49,201 nt of DNA from Acidobacteriota bacterium. GTDB taxonomy: Bacteria; Acidobacteriota; Terriglobia; Bryobacterales; Bryobacteraceae. Where the stretch lies: assembly GCA_017304135.1 (NCBI GenBank), contig JAFLBB010000032.1:1-49201 (forward strand), in the 5' to 3' direction. The first letter of the stretch is position 1. The number at the start of each line of letters is the position of its first letter. This document shows, in pieces, positions 25,001-32,787 of this stretch. The notes beneath the pieces were generated by a model, which worked only from the letters and a program-made list of their open reading frames with translations, was not told where the DNA came from and made no database searches. Position numbers and translations under genes: made by a program.

Positions 25001-25774
25001 ATGGACCGCAATCAAAAGGCGGCATTGATTTTGGTGGCCGCCGTGCTGGGGTTTTGGGCGTGGACCGGCGGCAACGAAACACTCGCCGAAAGCTCCGTAC
25101 GGGAAAAGCCCCTCTTGCGGGCGGCCTACGCGGGGGACGTGGATGAGTTGAAACGGCTGCTGGCGGCCGGTGCGAACGTGTCGGAGATGGACCGGATGGG
25201 GCGCACGGCATTGCATCACGCCGTGAACCTGGAGTCAGTGAACCACTATCCGGAAGGCAACCACGTGGCCTGCGTACAAGCCTTGCTCAAGGCCGGGGCA
25301 AAGGCGGACCAGCGTACCGCCGACGGTACCGAGGCGCCGCTCTACGGCGCCGTCCACAATCCGGATATGGTCGAGGCGCTGCTGGCGGCTGGCGCCGACG
25401 CCCACTTCGGCATGCAGTATCGTCCGGCGCTCATCGCGGCGGCATACTTCGGCGCCGGCATGTGCACCAAAGCTACCGAATCGATGCGGTTGCTGCTCAA
25501 AGCTGGGGCGGATGTGAATGCCGCGGAATCGGGCGGCTTCACGGCGTTGTCCGCGGCGGCTGTGTACGGATGTCCGGGCATGGTGAAGTTGCTGCTCGAC
25601 TCCGGGGCACGCGTGGATCACCGCATGCAAAACGGGCAGACTCTGCTGGAGTGGGTGAAGATGGCGCAAGCGATGCACCAAGGAACGCTGCTCGGCACGG
25701 GTGGGAAGCAGGTGCATGCCGACAACTGGAAGTTGCTCGAAACGGCAGCGGCGCAGGCCGCCAGGACCCGCTAG
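25001..25774 (+). CDS. Membrane-anchored ankyrin-repeat protein
   Basis: The product is 257 residues from ATG 25001. The N-terminal helix ALILVAAVLGFWAWTGG is a signal anchor or signal peptide. About five ankyrin repeats follow, recognisable by PLLRAAYAGDVDELKRLLAAG, GRTALHHAVN, PLYGAVHNPDMVEALLAAG, SMRLLLKAGADVNAAE and GFTALSAAAVYGCPGMVKLLL. It probably mediates a protein contact in the periplasm or at the membrane. The frame is open upstream to 24881, but that part is Arg-rich and unlikely to be translated. No partner gene is evident. Confidence 0.85.
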   Translation: MDRNQKAALILVAAVLGFWAWTGGNETLAESSVREKPLLRAAYAGDVDELKRLLAAGANVSEMDRMGRTALHHAVNLESVNHYPEGNHVACVQALLKAGAKADQRTADGTEAPLYGAVHNPDMVEALLAAGADAHFGMQYRPALIAAAYFGAGMCTKATESMRLLLKAGADVNAAESGGFTALSAAAVYGCPGMVKLLLDSGARVDHRMQNGQTLLEWVKMAQAMHQGTLLGTGGKQVHADNWKLLETAAAQAARTR

Positions 25775-25838
25775 GGGCGGAGGCCCTCGCCCGCAATCAC
25801 CGTGCCGGCAGCGTCCGCGCACGCAGGCCTACGCGACG

Positions 25839-26195
25839 TCAGTTCGCCCTCTTAGCGACGAATTCCCTCGGCCCGCCCCGTCCCCCTTCACGGCTGAACT
25901 TGATTTCGCTGCCCGAGACGGCGCCTTTGTAGGTTTGGCTTCCTCCCTGCGCTGCCTCCACCGTGAACGTGATCGTGTCGCCTTCCACCTTACCGTTGGC
26001 GATGGGGCGGTCGCCGCGGTCGGTGGCGACAGTACCGGTGAGGGTGGCGCCCTCCACTGTAAAGGTGAACGTGGTGTCGACGGTTTCGTCGCGCCGTGGA
26101 ACCTTGGCGGTCCACTTCCCGGTAACGTCGGCGGCCGCTGCGAGTGAAACCGCCAGCAGGGCCGCGGCACAGAGGAGCGAAGCGGGCTTGAGCAT
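25839..26195 (-). CDS. Small secreted beta-rich protein
   Basis: The product is 118 residues with signal MLKPASLLCAAALLAVSLAAAA. The mature part reads DVTGKWTAKVPRRDETV, then strands FTFTVEGATLTGTVATDRG, PIANGKVEGDTITFTVEA and GSEIKFSREGGRGG. This alternating 'LTGTV ... GKV.GD.I.F' pattern is a small lipocalin-like family abundant in Acidobacteria; its function is not known. AAGGGGA precedes the ATG. It shares the 'D-x-x-G-x-W/Y' opening and short-strand pattern with the protein at 10787-11161, but is clearly a different member. Confidence 0.75.
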   Translation of the reverse strand: MLKPASLLCAAALLAVSLAAAADVTGKWTAKVPRRDETVDTTFTFTVEGATLTGTVATDRGDRPIANGKVEGDTITFTVEAAQGGSQTYKGAVSGSEIKFSREGGRGGPREFVAKRAN

Positions 26196-26246
26196 GGAAC
26201 AATCCCCTTTCTGGGTGGGGATGGTATCAGGGCCCGCGAGTGCTGT

Positions 26247-26657
26247 CTAGGCGGGGCCCATCAGCTTATGCAACACCATCAGGCAGGCGTTGGAAATGGT
26301 GGGGATTCCAGCCGCCTCCGCGCGAGCCTCGCTCTCGGCGTGGTGCACGCCCACCTGAAGCCAGTAGGCGCGCGGCTTGGCGGTGAGAGCCAGCACATCC
26401 TCGGTCAACGCCGCCACATCTTCGCTGTTGCGAAATACGTTCACAATGTCGATGGGCACGGGCACGGCGGCGAGAGTGGGATAGGCTTTCTCGCCGAGCA
26501 CCTCGGTCTCACGCGGGTTGACGGGGATGATCCGGTAGCCATGGCGCTGCATGTACTGGGCGATCTCGTGGCTCGATCGATGGGGCTTGGAAGAGAGCCC
26601 AACCACGGCAATCGTCTTGGCCTCGGCGAGCAGGGTGCGAATTTCGGAGTCGGTCAT
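26247..26657 (-). CDS. CoA-binding protein (YccU type)
   Basis: This 136-residue Rossmann-fold protein has TIAVVGLSSKPHRSSHEIAQ, RIIPVNPRETEVLGEKAYPTL and IDIVNVFRNSEDV, the standard CoA_binding_2 signatures. It binds CoA or a related nucleotide; its role is unknown. Its ATG overlaps the stop of the pseudouridine synthase (ATGA), so it is the last gene of the scpA-scpB-rluB run. Confidence 0.9.
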   Translation of the reverse strand: MTDSEIRTLLAEAKTIAVVGLSSKPHRSSHEIAQYMQRHGYRIIPVNPRETEVLGEKAYPTLAAVPVPIDIVNVFRNSEDVAALTEDVLALTAKPRAYWLQVGVHHAESEARAEAAGIPTISNACLMVLHKLMGPA

Positions 26658-27454
26658 GGGGCGGGCTCAACTGCCTTATCGGATGCGCCTGCCTTCGGCT
26701 TCGCCGCTTTCTTTGCCCTGGGCGGCGGAGCGGTGAGTCCTGCTTCCCGCTTGAGAAGGGCGAGTTCCTTGAACGTCAGCGCGCGCCAGGCCGTGGGAGG
26801 CAGATCGCCCAAGGTGAGCGAACCGATTCGCACGCGGCGCAGCTTCTCCACCATCACGCCGAAATACTGGAACATGAGGCGGATCTGGTTTTGCCGCCCC
26901 TCCATGATCTCCACCTCATACCAGGGGTTGGCGCCGCGGCGGATCTGGTTGATGCGGGCCCGGTGGGTGCGGCGGCCGAACAGCGGAATGCCGTTCTGAA
27001 ACTGCTGCAATTGATCATCGGAAAGTGCGTGGTTGGCCTTGACGTGATACACCTTCGGGACGTGGCTGCGGGCGGCTGAGATGGCGTTGGCCAGCTCACC
27101 GTCGTTGGTCATCAGCAGCAGGCCCTCGCTGGCGTAGTCGAGCCGGCCCACGGGGTAGATGCGGGTGGGAAACTTGCGGAAGAATTTCATCACCGTCTCA
27201 CGGCCTTCGGGATCCGAGACAGTGGTGACACAGTTCTTGGGCTTGTGGAAGGCGAGGTAGACGGGTTCGAATTTGGGCTTGAGGGGCTTGCCGCCGACCC
27301 GGATGTCGTCGACCTCAGGGTCGGCCTTGACGCCCATTTCGAGGATCGTCTTGCCGTTCACCTGCACCTTGCCCGCGAGAATCAGTTCCTCGGCATGCCG
27401 TCGCGAGGCGATGCCGTGGTGGGCGAGGATCTTTTGCAGTCGTTCTTGGGGCAT
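26654..27454 (-). CDS. rluB: 23S rRNA pseudouridine synthase (RluB/RsuA family)
   Basis: The product is 266 residues. The N-terminal S4 domain is ERLQKILAHHGIASRRHAEE with VQVNGKTILEMG; the catalytic domain has VGRLDYASEGLLLMTNDGEL (catalytic Asp in GRLDYASEG) and the C-terminal VEIMEGRQNQIRLMFQYFG. The C-terminus is a Lys/Pro/Ala tail. It isomerises a uridine in the large-subunit rRNA peptidyl-transferase region. RluB is the likely subtype; RluE/F or RsuA are less likely from the S4 start and gene context. Start and stop overlap neighbouring genes by 1 and 4 bp, the usual scpAB-rluB order. Confidence 0.93.
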   Translation of the reverse strand: MPQERLQKILAHHGIASRRHAEELILAGKVQVNGKTILEMGVKADPEVDDIRVGGKPLKPKFEPVYLAFHKPKNCVTTVSDPEGRETVMKFFRKFPTRIYPVGRLDYASEGLLLMTNDGELANAISAARSHVPKVYHVKANHALSDDQLQQFQNGIPLFGRRTHRARINQIRRGANPWYEVEIMEGRQNQIRLMFQYFGVMVEKLRRVRIGSLTLGDLPPTAWRALTFKELALLKREAGLTAPPPRAKKAAKPKAGASDKAVEPAP

Positions 27455-28470
27455 CAGGTGGATGGTGGTTCTTCGGTTGGTGTGGGTTGGCCGGCTTCGG
27501 CGTCGGACGATTCCTGAGCCACTTCCGGCTCAGCGGAATCATCGGCTGCCGCGGCCTCGGCCTGTTCGCCGGCAGGGACTTCCCCGCCCTGAGATTCGGC
27601 GGGCGCGGCGGGCGCCGGCTCCGGCTCGTCGCCGAGGGCAAGCCTCGACAACTCCTCGAATTCCTTCAGCGTCGGTAGTTCGGAAAGGTCCTTGAGGCCA
27701 AACTGAATGAGGAACTCTTTCGTCGTCTTATAAAGGACAGGCTTGCCGACCACGGCCTTGCGTCCGGCTGCTGTGATCAGCTTGCGATCCAGCAGCGTCT
27801 TCAGCACGCCCGCGCCCTGCACGCCGCGTATCTCCATAATCTCCGGCGCCGTGATGGGCTGCTTGTAGGCGATGACGGCCAGCGTCTCCAGCGCTGCCAG
27901 CGAGAGCTTCAGTTGCGGCTTGAGCTTCTTCACGAAGACGCGCAGATCCTCGTGATGCTCGGCCTTTGTTCCCATCTTGTAGCCGCCGGCCAGTTCCCGG
28001 ATGGTGAGGCCGCGATCCGGCTTGCCGTATTCCTCCACCAGCGACGCCAGGATCGCCTCGATGCGCTCCAGGGGCTGCACGAGAGCCTCCGCCATCTGCT
28101 TGGACTGCAGCGGCTCGTCGGTGATGTAGATGGCCGCTTCGATGATCGCCCGCAGCCGTGTGTCTTCGGTTTCGGCGGTGGCCGTCTGGTCAGGCAACCC
28201 CAGCTCTTCCACCGTCATCGACTCCGGAGAGGCGCCGGCTTCGGCGGCGGCTTCGGTTTCAGTGGCGCCCTCTTCCGGGGCATCGGCTTCCGGCTCGCTC
28301 GCTTCCGGTTCGCTCGCTTCTGCGTCGCTGGCATCCGTCGCGGGCACACCCGGCTCGGGCACACCCGGCTCAGCTTCGGCGGACTTGGGTTCAGCTTCGG
28401 CCGCGGTGGCCACGGTTTGTTCTTCGGCTTCCGGCATGGGTTCCGGAGCCGTGAGTTCTTGCTCGTTCAT
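27454..28470 (-). CDS. scpB: Chromosome segregation and condensation protein ScpB
   Basis: The product is 338 residues; the conserved ScpB core of paired winged helices is about residues 105-285 (LRAIIEAAIYITDEPLQSKQ, LAALETLAVIAYKQPITAPE, EIMEIRGVQGAGVLKTLLDR). It is flanked by an acidic Ala/Glu/Pro-rich N-terminal region of about 100 residues and a similar C-terminal tail of about 55. ScpB with ScpA bridges SMC heads in condensin. The long acidic arms are unusual and partly built from 15-nt tandem repeats. The stop overlaps the rluB start by one base (TGATG). Confidence 0.95.
   Translation of the reverse strand: MNEQELTAPEPMPEAEEQTVATAAEAEPKSAEAEPGVPEPGVPATDASDAEASEPEASEPEADAPEEGATETEAAAEAGASPESMTVEELGLPDQTATAETEDTRLRAIIEAAIYITDEPLQSKQMAEALVQPLERIEAILASLVEEYGKPDRGLTIRELAGGYKMGTKAEHHEDLRVFVKKLKPQLKLSLAALETLAVIAYKQPITAPEIMEIRGVQGAGVLKTLLDRKLITAAGRKAVVGKPVLYKTTKEFLIQFGLKDLSELPTLKEFEELSRLALGDEPEPAPAAPAESQGGEVPAGEQAEAAAADDSAEPEVAQESSDAEAGQPTPTEEPPST
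28287..28371. repeat. 15-nt tandem repeats encoding the acidic arm of ScpB
   Basis: Three 15-mers (28287-28331, the third degenerate) are followed by two identical 15-mers GGGCACACCCGGCTC at 28342-28356 and 28357-28371. They encode EASEP-type and PGVPE-type pentapeptide repeats in the N-terminal extension. Slippage expansion is the likely origin. Confidence 0.85.
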
Positions 28471-28476
28471 TGCGGA

Positions 28477-29262
28477 CTAGCTGTATTCCTCTTGGATGGT
28501 CTCGAGGGCCTGTTCGTTGGCTTCGAGCTCGTCAAAGCCTTTGTGCTTCTTGAGCAGAATCTCACCGAACAGCTCCTTCTGGGTCAGCGCCACGGCCTGC
28601 ATGCGAACCATCTCCAGGATGGCCAGAAACAGGCAGATCATGCCGCGGCGGCTCTTGGCGCGCTCAAACAGCTCAACGGCCGACATCGTCTCGCCCGTCT
28701 TGAGCTGCTTCATTGATTTTCGCAGGAAGACGATCATCTCGGGTACCGTCACGTCTTCGGTCGCGATCTGATACTGCGGCCGCAGCTTGGCCCGGTCCAG
28801 CACCTTCTGCAGCGTCTTAATCAGATCGTGCAGCGTGACGGCCAGCCCGGGCTCCTCGTCGTTGGTCAGAAACTGGTCGATCTGCGGGTTTGACCAGACG
28901 GCCTCTTCGATCATCCGCTTCTGCTGCAGCATCTCGGCGGCGTCCTTGAACCGTTCGTGCTCAAGAAGGCGGTCCACCAGTTCCTGGCGCGGGTCTTCCT
29001 CCGGAGCGATCTTCTCCAGCTCCGGGTCGCGCGGCAGCAACATCTTGGACTTGATGTGGATAAGCGTGGCCGCCATGTACACGAATTCTGCGCTCAACTC
29101 GATGCTCATCCCGGCGGCGCGCTGCATGTACTCCAGGTACTGGGCCGTGATTTTCGCGATCGGGATGTCGTAGATGTTGATTTGTTGCTTGCGGATCAGG
29201 TCCAGCAGGAGGTCGAGAGGCCCCTCGTAGGCCTCCAAATGGACGTTTAACGGCGATGACAC
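28477..29262 (-). CDS. scpA: Chromosome segregation and condensation protein ScpA
   Basis: The product is 261 residues with the GTG start at 29262. The N-terminal domain reads HLEAYEGPLDLLLDLIRKQ, followed by DIPIAKITAQYLEYM and the C-terminal winged helix ending IEEAVWSN and MVRMQAVALTQ. ScpA is the kleisin of bacterial condensin and joins SMC heads with ScpB. It is the first gene of the minus-strand operon; scpB starts 6 nt after its stop. Confidence 0.96.
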   Translation of the reverse strand: MSSPLNVHLEAYEGPLDLLLDLIRKQQINIYDIPIAKITAQYLEYMQRAAGMSIELSAEFVYMAATLIHIKSKMLLPRDPELEKIAPEEDPRQELVDRLLEHERFKDAAEMLQQKRMIEEAVWSNPQIDQFLTNDEEPGLAVTLHDLIKTLQKVLDRAKLRPQYQIATEDVTVPEMIVFLRKSMKQLKTGETMSAVELFERAKSRRGMICLFLAILEMVRMQAVALTQKELFGEILLKKHKGFDELEANEQALETIQEEYS

Positions 29263-29339
29263 TGTGTTTCAGAGTAGCATGGGGCGGCGCGGGCAAGGAC
29301 TTTTCGGCGCGGTGCGGCTTGCTCCGCCCGTTGATGCGA

Positions 29340-29345
29340 TAGAAT
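29340..29345 (+). promoter_or_regulatory. -10-like box before the lldD-type gene
   Basis: TAGAAT lies 8 nt before the ATG at 29354, with CTTGCT/TTGCTC 15-16 nt upstream as a poor -35. There is no ribosome site before the ATG, so the transcript may be leaderless. The gap between scpA and this gene is 91 bp. Confidence 0.4.
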
Positions 29346-29353
29346 CGTGCCCC

Positions 29354-30508
29354 ATGACGCGTTGTGCATTGTCGCGCCGGGGTGCGCTCGGCTCCATTCT
29401 GACCATGGCGGCCTCCCCGCTGGCCACTGTGCTGCAAGCGCAGGAACCCGGACTGCTGGACCTCGTGAATGTGCATGAGTTCGAGGCCTACTGCCAGAAG
29501 AAGCTGCACAAACTGGCCTACGATTTCATCGCCGGCGGCGTCGAGGACGAACAGACCCTGCGCGCCAACCGGGCGGCCTTCGAAAAGGTCTTCGTTGTGC
29601 CGCGCTTGATGCGCGACGTATCGAAAATCGACACCTCAACCACCGTCCTTGGCGTCCCCATGCCCGTGCCGCTCATCATTGCCCCGACCGGCGGCAAGAA
29701 CCTCGTCCTGCCTAATGCCGACGAGGTGGTCGCCCAGGCCGCGCTCGCAACAAAGACCCCCATTTGCTCTGCCACCGGCGTTTCTAAGATCCTCGAAGAG
29801 GGCCAGCCGCTCCATTGGTGGTCAAACACCACCGGGAATCCCAACAGGACGACCGCCACGGCCTACGCCAAGCGCATCGAGGATTCCGGCGGCAAGGCGA
29901 TCGTGGTCACCGTGGACAACGCGTACCAGTCCAACCGCGACCGCAACAACCGCAACAAGTTTGACTACGGCTACATGCAGACGGGCATACCCAAGGAGGG
30001 CGAGAAGCGTCCTCCGCGCAGTCCGGCCACGCCCGCCATGTGGGGGCCGCACACGCCGAACATGACCTGGGACTACATTGGCTGGCTCCGCGCGGCAACC
30101 AAGGTCTCCATCATCGTGAAGGGCATCCTCGCCCCCGAAGACGCGGAACTGGCCGTGAAAAACGGAGCGCACGCAGTCGTCGTGTCCAACCACGGCGGAC
30201 GGCAGTTGGATGGGGCTCCCGGCTCGCTCACCTGCCTGCCTGAAGTGGCCCAGGCCGTGGGCGGGCGCATTCCCGTGTTGATGGATGGCGGCATCCGCCG
30301 CGGCATCGACATGGTGAAGGCCATCGCCATGGGCGCCGACGCCGTGCTCGTCGGCCGCGCGCCGTTGTGGGGGCTGGGCGCTTTTGGGCGCGAAGGCGTG
30401 GAACGCGTCCTGTGGATGCTCGGCGCGGAGTTCAAACTCGCCATGGCGCTGGCCGGAGCCACAAACGTGGCCGAGTTGCGTAAACTCAAGGTGAAGGTCA
30501 TACCGTGA
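29354..30508 (+). CDS. Exported FMN-dependent alpha-hydroxy-acid oxidase (LldD family)
   Basis: The product is 384 residues from ATG 29354. The N-terminus MTRCALSRRGALGSILTM is a twin-arginine-type signal with a hydrophobic stretch. The mature protein is an alpha-hydroxy-acid dehydrogenase/oxidase TIM barrel: LAYDFIAGGVEDEQTLRANR at the start, PIICSATG-type core, catalytic His in VSNHGGRQLDGAPGSL, and FMN-phosphate loop PVLMDGGIRRGIDMVKAIAMG. Relatives oxidise L-lactate, glycolate or mandelate and pass electrons to a quinone, cytochrome or oxygen. The stop overlaps the GTG of a hexahaem cytochrome by 4 bp. Export would place the enzyme where that cytochrome acts. Confidence 0.88.
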   Translation: MTRCALSRRGALGSILTMAASPLATVLQAQEPGLLDLVNVHEFEAYCQKKLHKLAYDFIAGGVEDEQTLRANRAAFEKVFVVPRLMRDVSKIDTSTTVLGVPMPVPLIIAPTGGKNLVLPNADEVVAQAALATKTPICSATGVSKILEEGQPLHWWSNTTGNPNRTTATAYAKRIEDSGGKAIVVTVDNAYQSNRDRNNRNKFDYGYMQTGIPKEGEKRPPRSPATPAMWGPHTPNMTWDYIGWLRAATKVSIIVKGILAPEDAELAVKNGAHAVVVSNHGGRQLDGAPGSLTCLPEVAQAVGGRIPVLMDGGIRRGIDMVKAIAMGADAVLVGRAPLWGLGAFGREGVERVLWMLGAEFKLAMALAGATNVAELRKLKVKVIP

Positions 30509-31005
30509 AACTTATCCTCCTCGCACTCCTTCTAACGGCGGGGACCTTCGCGCAAGAAAAAGCACAAGAGCTGTGCGCTCCCTGCCATACCGGTCCTTCC
30601 GAGGACTTCGACAAACACCCCCACAAGAAAGCAGGCATCAGTTGCGACGCCTGCCACGGCATGGGCGAAAGCCATCGCAATTCGCAAGGCATGACGGCGC
30701 CGGACAAAACCTCCGGCCCCAAGGAAGTGCCCGAGCTGTGCGGCACATGCCATGCGTCGCAGTTGGAAGCGTTCAAGCAAAGCAAGCACTTCACCGCCCT
30801 GCAAGCCGACCCCCGAAAAACGGCCAACTGCGCCATCTGCCATGGCAACCACGCCCTGCGCGCGGCGGCAGCCACGCAGCAACAATGCGAGCGCTGCCAC
30901 GACAAGCGGCCGGATGCCTGCAAACAGCCTCCCGCGAAGACCACGGCGAAGGTGCTCTGCGCCAATTGCCACGTTCCGCACACGCTGAAGAAAGCCGGAC
31001 CGTGA
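30505..31005 (+). CDS. Hexahaem periplasmic cytochrome c
   Basis: This 166-residue protein begins at a GTG that overlaps the preceding stop. It has a signal peptide (MKLILLALLLTAGTFAQEK) and six CxxCH haem sites: CAPCH, CDACH, CGTCH, CAICH, CERCH and CANCH. Additional His residues (HPHKKAG, KHFTAL, HTLKK) may be distal ligands. The arrangement is a low-potential multihaem electron carrier, class III/NrfB-like in appearance, and not a single known family. It probably accepts electrons from the exported FMN oxidase upstream. The stop overlaps the start of atpZ. Confidence 0.9.
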   Translation: MKLILLALLLTAGTFAQEKAQELCAPCHTGPSEDFDKHPHKKAGISCDACHGMGESHRNSQGMTAPDKTSGPKEVPELCGTCHASQLEAFKQSKHFTALQADPRKTANCAICHGNHALRAAAATQQQCERCHDKRPDACKQPPAKTTAKVLCANCHVPHTLKKAGP

Positions 31006-31292
31006 GGCCGGCCCCTGAGCCGGGCAAGCCAGACCGCGCGAGCCGCGGCCGCAACACCGTCTATGCCAAGGCAGGGGCCTACACCGGGCTCGCCTTCGTC
31101 ATTCCGGCGGCGATGTATGCGGGCTACTGGCTGGGCGGCCATGCCGATGCAGGAATGGGGACGAACTACTGGTCCACCGTCGGGCTCATGTTGGGCTTCG
31201 GGGCGGGCCTGTACGAGGTCTACCGCCAAGCTGTGCGGATTGAGCGCATCGGCAGGCAAGGCAAACCCGGCCCGGCGCAGGACGGCGAGTAG
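31002..31292 (+). CDS. atpZ: AtpZ-type small membrane protein (F0F1 ATPase gene 1 family)
   Basis: The product is 96 residues from GTG 31002, overlapping the cytochrome stop (GTGA). Two predicted helices, AGAYTGLAFVIPAAMYAGYWLG and TNYWSTVGLMLGFGAGLYEVY, are the hallmark of the ATPase_gene1/AtpZ family, usually the first gene of F-type ATP synthase operons. AtpZ has been proposed to help Mg2+ or assembly functions of the enzyme. It is followed immediately by atpI. Confidence 0.85.
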   Translation: MRPAPEPGKPDRASRGRNTVYAKAGAYTGLAFVIPAAMYAGYWLGGHADAGMGTNYWSTVGLMLGFGAGLYEVYRQAVRIERIGRQGKPGPAQDGE

Positions 31293-31649
31293 ATGGACCT
31301 GAACCGCTTCGTTTCGAACGTCACGCGTTGGAAGATCGCGCTGGCTGTGGTCGGGGCCCTGGCCTGGTGGCTGGCGGCGGGCAAGCTCCACGCCATGGCC
31401 TTCTGCGCCGGGGCGCTGGCCTCGGCGGCCAGCTTCTGGTTCCTGTCGCACATGGTGCGCGCCGTGGGCAGCGAAAAGGTTTCCCCGGCAAAGTCCATCG
31501 GCGGCGCCCTCCGCCTGGCCATCATCGGCTACCTGTTGTTTGTTACGATAGAGAATTACCGGCTGCCGCAGCCTGCCCTTGTTACGGGTTTGCTGGTTGC
31601 GATCGCCGCCATCTCCATCGAGGTCATTCGCGAACACTTTTATGCATGA
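31293..31649 (+). CDS. atpI: ATP synthase protein I (AtpI)
   Basis: The product is 118 residues, with the ATG directly abutting the atpZ stop. Four helices are predicted, including WKIALAVVGALAWWLAAG, FCAGALASAASFWFLSHMV, GGALRLAIIGYLLFVTIENY and VTGLLVAIAAISIEVI. AtpI assists assembly of the c-ring in ATP synthase. Its 3' end overlaps atpB by 8 bp. Confidence 0.85.
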   Translation: MDLNRFVSNVTRWKIALAVVGALAWWLAAGKLHAMAFCAGALASAASFWFLSHMVRAVGSEKVSPAKSIGGALRLAIIGYLLFVTIENYRLPQPALVTGLLVAIAAISIEVIREHFYA

Positions 31650-32376
31650 GCTCTGGTTCACCGCGCTGATGAATCAATTTCTGGCCGGCCCGGCCAACGC
31701 GCTTCTGAATGCCTTTGGGCAGCCCGCCGCCGACCCCGCCAAGCCGTGGACGAACTACATGGCGATGGAGGTCCTGGTGCTGGCGTTTCTGGTCCTGATC
31801 CCGCTCATCCTGCGGCCCATGATCAGCGTCAAGAAGCCGGGCACGCTGCAGCAGTTCTTCGAGGTCATCTTCGAGGCCATCCGCGGCCAGGCGCACGACG
31901 TCATTGGCCACGACAGCGACAAGTACATCTACCTCTTCCTGACCCTGTTCGTGTTCATCCTCACCTCGAATCTCCTCGGCATGATCCCCACCTTCGAGGC
32001 GCCCACCATGTATCCGGCAGTGCCGCTCGGCTGCGCGCTCCTGAGCTTTTTCTACTACAACTGGGCGGGCATCACCGAACAGGGCATCATCGGCCACCTG
32101 AAACATTTCGCCGGTCCCGTGTGGTGGCTGGCCTGGTTCATGTTCCCGCTGGAAATCATCAGCCACTGCATCCGGCCGATGTCGCTCACCATTCGTTTGT
32201 ACGCCAACATGTTCGCCGGCGAAGAGGTGACGCTGAGCTTTCTGGCCCTGGTGCCGCTCGTGATTCCGGTGCTGGTCATGCTGCTGCACTTCTTCGTTTC
32301 GATTCTGCAGGCTTTCATTTTTACTGTGTTGACGATGGTCTACGTGGGCGGCGCTGTCGCTCACGAGGATCATTAA
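31642..32376 (+). CDS. atpB: ATP synthase Fo subunit a
   Basis: The product is 244 residues from ATG 31642. The subunit-a signature MSLTIRLYANMFAGEEVTLS contains the essential Arg, and the C-terminus ILQAFIFTVLTMVYVGGAVAHEDH is typical. A stretch GTLQQFFEVIFEAIRGQAHDVIG follows the first helix. Subunit a forms the proton channel against the c-ring. The gene overlaps atpI, so their translation may be coupled. Confidence 0.96.
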   Translation: MHELWFTALMNQFLAGPANALLNAFGQPAADPAKPWTNYMAMEVLVLAFLVLIPLILRPMISVKKPGTLQQFFEVIFEAIRGQAHDVIGHDSDKYIYLFLTLFVFILTSNLLGMIPTFEAPTMYPAVPLGCALLSFFYYNWAGITEQGIIGHLKHFAGPVWWLAWFMFPLEIISHCIRPMSLTIRLYANMFAGEEVTLSFLALVPLVIPVLVMLLHFFVSILQAFIFTVLTMVYVGGAVAHEDH

Positions 32377-32409
32377 CCGGGCATTGTGACGCAAACCGCG
32401 TGAGCCCGG
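32377..32409 (+). repeat. Nested hairpin in the atpB-atpE gap
   Basis: CCGGGC (32377-32382) pairs with GCCCGG (32404-32409), enclosing ACGC/GCGT at 32389-32399. It sits in the 99-nt gap right after the atpB stop and before the strong atpE ribosome site TTAGGAGAG. It may protect or process the atpE transcript, which needs the highest yield. Confidence 0.4.
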
Positions 32410-32475
32410 CCTGGTCCCAACCGGCGCCGTGGAACCACCTCCGGAGTGCGATTTTCATTCGTTAGGAGAGTACCC

Positions 32476-32769
32476 ATGAAGTTGAAATCGATTCTGTTTC
32501 TGATGGCGCTGACGCTCGTCGCCGCGCCTGTGTTCGCGCAGGAAGGCGCCGCCGCGGCCTCCGCCGGCGGGTTCCACCTGTCGACGGCCTTCGCCATGGC
32601 CATCGCTTCCGGCCTTTGCGGCCTCGCCCAGGGCAAGGCCATCAGCTCGGCTGTGGAGGGCATGGCCCGCAATCCTTCGGCTGGCGGCGCAATCCGCATC
32701 ACGCTGCTCCTCGGCCTCGCCTTCGTCGAATCCCTCGCGCTGTTCACGCTGATTTCGCTGGGCCGCTAA
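32476..32769 (+). CDS. atpE: ATP synthase Fo subunit c with signal-peptide-like N-terminus
   Basis: The product is 97 residues from ATG 32476, with AGGAG at ideal spacing. Residues 1-22 ([22 protein letters not shown]) look like a cleavable signal, an extension found on some subunit c proteins. The hairpin domain is [20 protein letters not shown], the polar loop ARNPSAGG, and helix 2 with the ion-carrying Glu in [10 protein letters not shown]. Gln in helix 1 (GLAQG) and Ser after the Glu resemble Na+-ring ligands, but the Thr and Tyr of the Na+ set are missing. No atpF/H/A/G/D/C follows. Confidence 0.95.
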   Translation: MKLKSILFLMALTLVAAPVFAQEGAAAASAGGFHLSTAFAMAIASGLCGLAQGKAISSAVEGMARNPSAGGAIRITLLLGLAFVESLALFTLISLGR

Positions 32770-32787
32770 ACAGCCGTCCTCATTTCG

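Noticed and set aside
28261..28371. Tandem repeats read as a CRISPR array
   Set aside because: Units are 15 nt without spacers and lie in the coding frame of scpB.
26247..29262. The scpA-scpB-rluB-CoA-binding run as a novel operon
   Set aside because: scpA-scpB with a pseudouridine synthase is a common arrangement in bacteria; only the arms of ScpB are unusual.
32377..32409. Hairpin after atpB as a transcription terminator
   Set aside because: No U-run, and atpE, which must be made with atpB, follows directly with a strong ribosome site.
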